From contig JACMQE010000309.1 in assembly GCA_014377145.1 (NCBI GenBank), positions 1 to 5,805 on the forward strand: a stretch of DNA of 5,805 nt. The letters are read 5' to 3'. The notes under the pieces are model-generated. The model made no database searches. It was not told the origin of the DNA and saw only the letters and a list, made by a program, of their open reading frames with translations. Both the position numbers and the translations under genes were made by a program. Source of the DNA: Glaciimonas sp. (GTDB lineage Bacteria > Pseudomonadota > Gammaproteobacteria > Burkholderiales > Burkholderiaceae). Shown here in pieces: positions 1 to 5,805 of this stretch; position 1 is the first letter of the stretch; each line of letters starts with the position of its first letter.

Positions 1-333
1 ATGTTAAAGATGATGATTGACTCTCTAGATAAATTAGGCAAGTTATCTGAATCTCAAAGTCGTTTGATTCAATTATTACGTTTGAAGGTGAAATACGCGG
101 TGGACGGGTTCATCAAAAACTATATTCATGAAAACCTACCATATGCAACAAAAAAGAAGGAGTTTTCCATCTCTGAATTATTTAATGAAAAATTTGTTGT
201 TTCTCTTCTCCACGGCCTCTTCAAAGTCGTAAAAAAAATAATTGAAAATCAAAAATTTATTATTGAATGCATTGATGGGATAATGATCAGCCGACATAGG
301 CAGGGTGCTTTTTTTATTGTGTTTTTGCTGTAA
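1..333 (+). CDS. Hypothetical protein, AT-rich open frame, possibly 5'-incomplete
   Basis: I do not recognise this 110-residue reading frame and assign no function. The window begins exactly at its first ATG, so a ribosome binding site cannot be seen and the true gene may start further upstream. The protein is rich in Lys, Ile, Leu and Glu, looks mostly helical, and shows no signal peptide or catalytic motif. Its last residues (about 98-110, ending in a hydrophobic FFIVFLL tail) are encoded by DNA that resembles the right half of a terminator, so the C-terminus may be a read-through product of a rearranged end. G+C over 1-300 is about 32% by hand count, against roughly half in ppa, which suggests foreign or long-eroded DNA. 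A hairpin terminator starts three bases after the stop codon and favours a real transcription unit. It could equally be a chance open frame in AT-rich DNA. Confidence 0.35.
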   Translation: MLKMMIDSLDKLGKLSESQSRLIQLLRLKVKYAVDGFIKNYIHENLPYATKKKEFSISELFNEKFVVSLLHGLFKVVKKIIENQKFIIECIDGIMISRHRQGAFFIVFLL

Positions 334-335
334 CG

Positions 336-373
336 GTTGTTGCAGTTGTTTCAAAAAGCAACAATGGTTTTTT
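336..373 (+). terminator. Rho-independent terminator after the 5' open frame
   Basis: The arms GTTGTTGC (336-343) and GCAACAAT (358-365) pair over 8 bp, the outermost pair being G-T. The 14-base loop can add a small inner TTG/CAA stem. Two G then six T (368-373) follow the right arm. The hairpin sits directly after the stop codon at 331-333, as expected for a gene end. Confidence 0.55.
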
Positions 374-473
374 GGCGCTATTGTTAAGCATCTAGAGTAG
401 ATTAAAAATGATAATTATTGGACAATTCTTAGCTTCTTTAAATGTTGCAGTGCATGATTCGGTCTAGACTCAT

Positions 474-479
474 TATAAT
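474..479 (+). promoter_or_regulatory. Possible -10 element for ppa
   Basis: A perfect TATAAT lies at 474-479 in the AT-rich leader, about 170 bases before the ppa start. No good -35 box stands at 16-18 bases: the nearest TTG-type hexamer, TTGCAG at 445-450, is 23 bases away. An 8-bp palindrome GTCTAGAC (462-469) sits just upstream. A second hexamer, TATACT (497-502), also lacks a partner. The region is AT-rich, so a chance match is quite possible. Confidence 0.25.
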
Positions 480-646
480 TTTGCGCTAATAAATTTTATA
501 CTGAAGACTTACGCAAAATTGCCCCACAACGTGCTTACTAAAACCTGCCGATGAAGACAGTATCGCTGGTAAGGCTAAGAAAGCACAACGCTGCTGGGGT
601 GATTTTGCATGAGTCCCATCATCCTTTTTTTAGACGAGAGCACAAT

Positions 647-1189
647 ATGAGTTTGAATGACGTATCCTCTGGGCGCGATTTACCCAACGATTTCAATGTC
701 ATTATTGAGATCCCTATGAACGCCGATCCAATCAAATATGAAGTTGATAAACAATCCGGCGCGATTTTTGTTGACCGTTTTATGGGTACTGCAATGCATT
801 ATCCGTGTAATTACGGTTATATCCCGCAGACCCTGTCCGATGACGGCGATCCGGTTGATGTACTGGTGATTACACCCTTTCCCCTTTTTCCCGGCGTTGT
901 GGTGCGTTGCCGTCCAATCGGTGTGTTGAAGATGTCGGACGAAGCTGGTCAGGATGCGAAGTTATTGGCTGTGCCAGTTGATAAAGTGTTGAGTATCTAT
1001 ACACATTGGCAAAAGCCGGAAGATATGAATGCATTACGTTTGAACCAGATTCAGCATTTCTTTGAGCATTACAAAGATCTGGAAAAAGGTAAATGGGTCA
1101 AGATTGAGGGTTGGGGTGGCTCTGATGATGCGCGCCAGGAAATTCTGTCTGGGGTTGCGGCTTATCAAAAAGCGTTGGAAGCGAAGTAA
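647..1189 (+). CDS. ppa: Inorganic pyrophosphatase (family I, soluble)
   Basis: This cytoplasmic enzyme hydrolyses pyrophosphate to two phosphates with Mg2+, which pulls forward reactions that release PPi, such as NAD+, nucleic acid and aminoacyl-tRNA synthesis. The product is 180 residues, close to the E. coli enzyme (176). The family signature DGDPVDV is at residues 66-72. Each active-site residue I recall for E. coli has a counterpart one position later: E21, K30, E32, R44, Y52, Y56, D66, D68, D71, D98, D103, K105, Y142 and K143. The frame is open back to an ATG at 551, but those 32 extra residues look unlike the family. The ATG at 647 has GAGAG six bases before it and gives the normal N-terminus. 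The gene is intact, stands alone on its strand, and ends in a hairpin terminator 15 bases after its stop codon. It is probably essential, which fits its survival beside pseudogenes. Confidence 0.97.
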   Translation: MSLNDVSSGRDLPNDFNVIIEIPMNADPIKYEVDKQSGAIFVDRFMGTAMHYPCNYGYIPQTLSDDGDPVDVLVITPFPLFPGVVVRCRPIGVLKMSDEAGQDAKLLAVPVDKVLSIYTHWQKPEDMNALRLNQIQHFFEHYKDLEKGKWVKIEGWGGSDDARQEILSGVAAYQKALEAK

Positions 1190-1204
1190 TTTGTTTGGAT
1201 GATT

Positions 1205-1234
1205 TAAAAAAGCGCACTTTGGTGCACTTTTTTA
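1205..1234. terminator. Bidirectional terminator between ppa and the dead eamA gene
   Basis: The arms AAAAAAGCGCAC (1206-1217) and GTGCACTTTTTT (1222-1233) pair with one mismatch around the loop TTTG, and an outer T-A pair extends the stem to 1205 and 1234. The A-tract on one side and T-tract on the other let it work on both strands. It stops ppa transcription on the plus strand and would have ended the convergent PF04339-eamA operon on the minus strand. Confidence 0.8.
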
Positions 1235-1319
1235 CGCTCGTCGCTATGTATACTGTTTTCTTTTACTTCAGTTTGGCACACACAGCTTTGCTCAATTGTT
1301 TGCGTACGCTGGCAATCTT

Positions 1320-2187
1320 CTATTTTTCTGGTTTGAGTATCAGCATTAGTTTGCTACCAAACTGATTGAGTACTAAACCGCACAGTACCAGTATTCCCGT
1401 CATGATTTTTCAATATTGCAGTTGTGTGTTCAATACAAGAGCCGCCGTTAGCATACCGACTACGGGGACTAATAGGGCGAATGGTGCGATGGTGGCCACG
1501 GGGTATTTACGCATCAGGTACGACCAGATGCTATAGCCAACGATGGTGTTTGGATAATATTGGAATAGTACCGTGCCTGCGGATACCCAACTGAAATGTG
1601 CGGCTTGTTGGACCTTCCAGCACCAACGAGGCCAATAACAATGGTGGTGCGGCGATCAGTGCGCCCCATACGACCAGCGCCAACGAATTAATTTTACCAA
1701 TGGTTTTGGTGACGCTGTTGGCGCTGGTCAAACTTAGGCCGGCACCGGCTTATGAGTAAAAGACCGATGAGGGTAGCGGAGCCTTCGACATGGATCGCTA
1801 CCAATGCTATTCCGGCTAATGCAACAAATGCACTCAACAAATGCGCCGCGCGAGGGCGTTCGTTTAGAAGCAAGACAGCTAATCCGATGGTAAAGAATGC
1901 TTGCAGTTGTATGATCAACGGCGCTAGCCCTGCGGTAAAAACTAGTTTCATACCTGAAAACAATAGCCCAAATTGCAGTGTAAATTGAAATATTCCAAAG
2001 CATGCTAAAAACGCTAAGGAATTGCTGGGCGCTTGATAAAAAATATCGGTGGGATCGCCGCGAAAATAAAGCGCATCGCTGAAAATAAAAGTGGTGATAA
2101 ATCCTGCAACTCAATCTTGATAACAACAAAATTAAATTCCTAAATCGTCACCTTCAGCATTGCGAGAAGAATGTCCGTAGGTTGCAT
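1320..2187 (-). pseudogene. eamA: Broken EamA-family (DMT superfamily) exporter
   Basis: This is the remains of a roughly 290-residue inner-membrane exporter with two EamA repeats, resembling E. coli EamA (299 residues), which exports cysteine and O-acetylserine; that substrate is not proven here. Reading starts at ATG 2185-2187 (MQPTDILLA) and ends at TAG 1320-1322. Joined frames give recognisable family blocks: FNFVVIK near the N-terminus, LFSAMRF, then QAFFTIGLAVLLLNERPRA, VVWGALIAAPPLLLASL, the loop NTIVGYSIWSYLM and APFALLVPVVGM. The lesions are a TAG stop (2140-2142) where Trp-Gly is expected before FNFVV, frameshifts near 2024-2032, 1749-1753 and 1607-1611, and a TGA (1410-1412) where Trp is expected near the C-terminus. 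A full-length relic with few deletions suggests fairly recent inactivation. It was the second gene of an operon with the PF04339 gene, whose stop codon lies one base before this start. The family is secure; the exact orthologue is less so. Confidence 0.88.
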
Positions 2188-2188
2188 A

Positions 2189-3290
2189 TTAAGCGCCTTG
2201 TACGTTGTCTGCTTTGAAGGGATTACGATCATTCAGCTCATCTAGGTAAGCGGCGATGCCATCGGTTTCACGATCTACAAAGTTAGTGACTGCATTGAAA
2301 AAATCTGGTTATGCCAGCCTTTGTGCAGGCCAAGTTTTTTGCGGTAGAAACCCGCGCGCCATCTTGTGCTCAATCTGTGCACCACCTTCAAGACAGGCAG
2401 TTCTTTGCGCTATGCAGAATTTCAGTGGCTTGGGTAATACGTGGTTTCAAAATGCAGGCAAGGGACTTCTTCAATCGCACCCCAATAGCCACCATATAAA
2501 GTCACCTCAGTATGGATTGATAGAGAAGAGGCAATTGGCCGTCGATTGCGTTCCACAACGATCAGTAAAATACTCTGTGGCATCGTGGCACCAATTTGCT
2601 GAAAGAATGCCAGATTCAGGTACGGCGTTGAGTAGTGGGCGGTGTAAATATGGCGATAGCATTGGTTAAAAAAAATACCCAGTCGAATATGCTTGCATCG
2701 ATTTCGCGTACATGCCAGAAAGTGACGCCAGTCACTGCCACTTTGCGCCGTTCGGCGCAGATATTTTTACGTTTTTTACGTTCCAACGTGTCGACTGCCG
2801 ACGGATAAAAAATATGCTTGGAGGAGGTCTGGGTCTTTACTTATAAAGTCTTCAACCGCTTCAACGCCGCGCTAGAAACTGTATCGCGGGCCAGCATACG
2901 GCCACCAGTTATGGGTGTAAAGGGAATGGCTGATATTAGTTTCGGATAATATTCCAGACCGCTACGCTGATAAGCATCGGCCCATGTCCATTCAAATACG
3001 TACTCGCCATAGAATTGATATTTTACATAAAGGTAGCGCCGCCAGTAATTGCGGTGCTGATGAGTGGGCATCAACATCGACTGTGCTCTGGCCCCACAGC
3101 GTCACATATTGCGGTTGCCGATCGGATTTATCCGATGCGCAACCGGTTTCATGCATTGCATGTAGAACGCGAATGATAGAAAAGGATTGGCATGGGCCTT
3201 GCTCTGGCACGCTAGCATTCGGTTCCAGGCATGGTGGCCAATCTCGCTTAAAGAAGACAATATGCGCGTCGTGATGGTCGATGTTGTTGT
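2189..3290 (-). pseudogene. Broken PF04339 (FemAB-like, former DUF482) gene
   Basis: This is the relic of a PF04339 protein, normally about 380-400 residues with a GNAT/FemAB-like fold and often labelled a peptidoglycan-related N-acyltransferase; its biochemical role is poorly defined. Joined minus-strand frames give family blocks in order: ANPFYHSR and LHAMHETGC (about 3195-3140), FYGEYVFEW and YYPKLISAIPFTP (about 3015-2905), HIFYPSAVDTLE (to about 2781), ERRKV (about 2745), YSTPYLN, GGYWGA, PCLHFE, EGGAQIEHKMARGFLP (about 2370-2325), then YLDELNDRNPFK before TAA at 2189-2191. Frameshifts lie near 3165, 3028, 2858, 2815, 2434 and 2418, with one at the run of eight A (2668-2675), an in-frame TAA at 2309-2311, and an apparent internal deletion at about 2780. 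No convincing start codon remains, so the 5' limit of about 3290 is an estimate from homology and the promoter just upstream. The gene is certainly non-functional. Confidence 0.88.
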
Positions 3291-3304
3291 GGGAGTGTTT
3301 ATTC

Positions 3305-3333
3305 AATTTAATCAATCCAGTGGAGGGTGTCAG
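3305..3333 (-). promoter_or_regulatory. Sigma70-type promoter of the dead PF04339-eamA operon
   Basis: On the minus strand a -35 box CTGACA (3328-3333, five of six consensus bases) is followed after exactly 17 bases by TAAATT (3305-3310, four of six). Transcription would begin near 3298, just ahead of the first recognisable PF04339 codons. Position, spacing and direction agree with the operon; activity is not shown. Confidence 0.4.
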
Positions 3334-3369
3334 AAGTGACGGAAAGAAGCACCAAAGTTTAGCACTCGC

Positions 3370-3416
3370 AAAAAATAGCGCACGCCTGCTGCAATTACAT
3401 GCCGCGTAGCGTGCGT
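3370..3416 (-). terminator. Possible minus-strand terminator upstream of the dead operon
   Basis: Read on the minus strand, ACGCACGC (3416-3409) pairs with GCGTGCGC (3385-3378) over 8 bp, with one G-T pair, around a 23-base loop. TATTTTTT (3377-3370) follows. The loop is long for a terminator. If real, it would end a minus-strand transcript coming from the nadE side, yet no intact gene is there now; it could also be a structured relic. Confidence 0.35.
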
Positions 3417-3749
3417 GTCACCGCCTTATCTTTAGTGGATTGAATGGATAATCTAAATATTATCATTTTTATAAATAAATTTTATTTTCTTGCGCCTGTT
3501 CTGGCATATAGGTGGTCCGCACTGAACTGGCGACCTTGCCGCTTCATACATTTTCGCATTTTCAAAGTATCGTCAAAGTGGATATTGTCAGCTTAGGGGC
3601 CTTTCGCCGGTCTGAGAGGGAAGACAATCGATACACATGCGATAATTATGCGTTATAAATACTGTTTAATTTCTTGCACTACGCATTATTACCGCATTCA
3701 ATTATTTACCTTTACTTAACTTTTACTCATTTCACGCCTATTTATTGTT
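3417..3749. other. Intergenic stretch between divergent nadE and dead operon
   Basis: No intact gene, tRNA or repeat array is visible. The stretch is AT-rich at 3440-3490 and 3640-3749, with a more GC-balanced middle (about 3491-3620). On the minus strand the middle holds short adjoining open frames, for example one containing FDDTLKMRKC and one ending VRTTYMPEQAQ at a TAA (3469-3471). These may be a gene remnant that ended before the hairpin at 3370-3416, but they match no family I know. The right end holds the probable nadE promoter. Confidence 0.4.
3674..3702 (+). promoter_or_regulatory. Weak candidate promoter for nadE
   Basis: TTGCAC (3674-3679) is followed after 17 bases by TTCAAT (3697-3702, four of six bases of TATAAT). 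It would give a leader of about 40 bases before the nadE ATG. An alternative -10, TATAAA (3654-3659), has no good -35 partner. The match is modest and lies in AT-rich DNA. Confidence 0.3.
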
Positions 3750-5372
3750 ATGACAGTTAAAGTCGCCATTGCCCAAATTAATAGTACCGTCGGGGACCTT
3801 GTAGGTAACCGCGCCAAAATCGTTGAATTCGCCCGTCGTGCTGCGCAACAAGGGGCGGATATTGTTCTGACACCAGAGTTGTCGTTAGTCGGCTATCCAC
3901 CTGAGGACTTATTGCTGCGTCAGGCGTTTTACGATAAAACCGCGGCAACGTTAGTCGCCCTGATTGCCGATCTGGCTGACTTACGCGATGTCCACGTCGT
4001 TGTCGGTCATCCGGTTTTGCAGGATGACGATCGGTTCAATGCCGTTTCTGTGATTGTTAATGGTGCATTGTTGGGCACGTATCGCAAATATGCGTTACCG
4101 AACGACTCTGTGTTTGATGAAAAACGTTATTTTTCTTCGGCAGATGCGGCCTTTGTTTTTTCGGTAAAAGGCGTCTGCTTTGGTTTAAATATTTGTGAAG
4201 ATACCTGGTATCCACATGCACCGGCAAGCGCCCGTGCTGCTGGTGCACAAGTTTTGTTGATATCGAATGGCTCACCATTTCATATCAACAAGCAGCATCT
4301 GCGTTACGAGAAGATGCGCACTAACGTCACCGAGCAGGGATTATCGCTAGTGTATGCCAATCTGGTTGGCGCACAGGACGAACTGATTTTTGATGGTAAT
4401 TCGTTCGTGATGGATCAACAAGGTGATGTCATGGCACAACTCAAGCATGCACAAGAAGACTTGCAGGTCGTGGAATTTGATGGCGCGCTACCACTTGCCA
4501 GCGTGACCTCCAGCATTGCGCCGACACTGATAATCGAAGCGCAGGTTTATCAGGCATTGGTCCTGGGTGTGCGCGACTATATTAGCAAGAACGGTTTCCC
4601 TAATGTGCTGCTAGGTTTATCCGGCGGTGTCGATTCAGCGCTGGTGCTGGCTATTGCGGTCGATGCGCTGGGAGCCGACAAAGTTCGCTGCATCATGATG
4701 CCATCTCCGTATACTGCTGAAATTTCACGGGTTGATTCACGTGATATGGTGAAACGACTATGCGTACGCTATGATGAAATTTCTATCAATGATTGCTTTA
4801 GTGCTTTCAAATCCACGCTGGCAAGTGAATTTGAGGGTATGGCCGAAGATACCACTGAAGAAAATATTCAGGCGCGCATCCGTGGCACGCTATTGATGGC
4901 GTTGTCGAACAAATTTGGTGCGATTGTACTGACCACGGGTAACAAGAGTGAAATGGCAGTTGGATATTGCACGTTATATGGTGATATGGCAGGCGGCTTT
5001 GCTGTCATCAAGGATATTACCAAAATGTTGGTGTATCGTTTGTGCACCTATCGCAATACACTTGGAAAGGTAATCCCAACGCGAATTTTAACGCGCCCGC
5101 CCTCTGCCGAACTGCTACCCGACCAGACCGATCAGGATTCATTGCCGCCTTATGAAGTGCTGGACGCCATCCTGCAAATGTACATGGAAGAGAATCAAAG
5201 TATTGCTGAGATTGAAGCAGCCGGTTATCGCAGCGAAGATGTTCAGCGCATCACGCGGCTGATCAAGATCAACGAATACAAACGACGTCAGGCACCAGTC
5301 GGTTGCCGCGTGACACACCGTGCGTTTGGTCGTGACTGGCGTTATCCGATTACGTCAAAGTTTACAGAGTAA
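3750..5372 (+). CDS. nadE: Glutamine-dependent NAD+ synthetase
   Basis: The enzyme performs the last step of NAD+ synthesis in the cytoplasm: deamido-NAD+ is adenylated with ATP and amidated with ammonia from glutamine, yielding NAD+, AMP and PPi. At 540 residues it has the normal two-domain length. The N-terminal nitrilase-like glutaminase (about 1-260) has its full Glu-Lys-Cys triad: E43 in TPEL, K113 in YRKY and C149 in NICEDTW. The C-terminal synthetase (about 270-540) has the ATP-pyrophosphatase loop SGGVDS (291-296), the motif GNKSEMAVGY (from residue 397), and the late motifs RPPSAEL and DQTDQDSLPPYEVLD. Nothing is broken. The start is fixed by the family N-terminus (VAIAQINSTVGD), yet the preceding bases are pyrimidine-rich with no purine-rich ribosome binding site. 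The frameshifted glnB follows on the same strand after 99 bases and has its own strong ribosome binding site; no terminator is evident between them, so co-transcription is possible. Confidence 0.98.
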   Translation: MTVKVAIAQINSTVGDLVGNRAKIVEFARRAAQQGADIVLTPELSLVGYPPEDLLLRQAFYDKTAATLVALIADLADLRDVHVVVGHPVLQDDDRFNAVSVIVNGALLGTYRKYALPNDSVFDEKRYFSSADAAFVFSVKGVCFGLNICEDTWYPHAPASARAAGAQVLLISNGSPFHINKQHLRYEKMRTNVTEQGLSLVYANLVGAQDELIFDGNSFVMDQQGDVMAQLKHAQEDLQVVEFDGALPLASVTSSIAPTLIIEAQVYQALVLGVRDYISKNGFPNVLLGLSGGVDSALVLAIAVDALGADKVRCIMMPSPYTAEISRVDSRDMVKRLCVRYDEISINDCFSAFKSTLASEFEGMAEDTTEENIQARIRGTLLMALSNKFGAIVLTTGNKSEMAVGYCTLYGDMAGGFAVIKDITKMLVYRLCTYRNTLGKVIPTRILTRPPSAELLPDQTDQDSLPPYEVLDAILQMYMEENQSIAEIEAAGYRSEDVQRITRLIKINEYKRRQAPVGCRVTHRAFGRDWRYPITSKFTE

Positions 5373-5453
5373 TTGTAAAAACATTGTTTAAAAGTAGTGT
5401 GTAAAAATTACCATTAAACGCATTACGGCTGTCCACCAAAAGATTTTTGTTAA

Positions 5454-5805
<352 letters not shown>

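Noticed and set aside
24..468. Three TCTAGA hexamers (24-29, 391-396, 463-468)
   Set aside because: The spacing is irregular and the flanks differ, so this is not a supported operator or repeat array.
551..646. In-frame upstream extension of ppa starting at ATG 551
   Set aside because: The extra 32 residues do not resemble the pyrophosphatase N-terminus, whereas ATG 647 has a good ribosome binding site and gives the normal length.
1273..1292. Sigma54-like TTGGCAC followed by TTTGCT
   Set aside because: The GG to GC distance is 15 bases rather than the required 12, and it lies just beyond a pseudogene end with no suitable gene after it.
1752..1988. Plus-strand open frame of 78 codons
   Set aside because: It is the shadow of the EamA transmembrane segments on the minus strand.
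1734..2129. Minus-strand open frame of 131 codons
   Set aside because: It overlaps the eamA relic in the wrong frame for most of its length and shows no family sequence.
2256..2669. Plus-strand open frames of 137 and 62 codons (the second at 2311-2499)
   Set aside because: They lie opposite the PF04339 relic, whose minus-strand frames carry the real family sequence; the plus-strand peptides look random.
2984..3274. Plus-strand open frame of 96 codons
   Set aside because: It is opposite the recognisable PF04339 N-terminal blocks and has no coding character.
3590..3630. CTGAGAG segment reminiscent of TPP or glycine riboswitches
   Set aside because: The other conserved riboswitch elements are missing and the downstream gene, nadE, is not a usual target.
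4057..4278. Minus-strand open frame of 73 codons inside nadE
   Set aside because: It is antisense to the intact glutaminase domain and is His/Arg-rich without family sequence.

Overview
The window looks like a piece of a betaproteobacterial chromosome (Burkholderiales, perhaps Oxalobacteraceae-like) whose genome is decaying. The lineage call rests on three things: protein-level resemblance of the two intact housekeeping genes, the order ppa - eamA-like/PF04339 pair - nadE - glnB, which I recall (not searched) as common in Burkholderiales, and a PII protein starting with the usual proteobacterial sequence. No genus can be named. The decay suggests a host-restricted or otherwise small-population lineage; that is an inference.

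Layout. 1-333 is an AT-rich open frame (about 32% G+C by hand count) for a hypothetical protein, followed at once by a terminator (336-373). 374-646 is an AT-rich leader with a weak promoter signal. 647-1189 is an intact inorganic pyrophosphatase gene (ppa), closed by a bidirectional hairpin terminator (1205-1234). From 1320 to about 3290 on the minus strand lie two dead genes that once formed an operon: a PF04339 (FemAB-like/DUF482) gene (about 3290 down to 2189), then an EamA-type exporter gene (2187 down to 1320), one base apart. Both can be read almost end to end by joining frames, but each has several frameshifts plus stop codons. A recognisable promoter for this dead operon remains at 3305-3333. 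3370-3749 is intergenic and holds a minus-strand terminator and a weak nadE promoter. 3750-5372 is an intact glutamine-dependent NAD+ synthetase (nadE). From 5472 to the end is glnB (PII), which has lost one base after codon 34 and has changed ATP-loop residues, so it appears broken; its 3' end lies outside the window.

Function. The surviving genes serve core metabolism. NadE makes NAD+ and releases AMP and pyrophosphate; Ppa hydrolyses pyrophosphate. The genes lost or being lost are a transporter, an acyl/aminoacyltransferase-like protein and a nitrogen-status sensor, a pattern expected when selection on environmental sensing and export is relaxed. I found no CRISPR array, tRNA, rRNA, intact mobile element or novel multi-gene system here.
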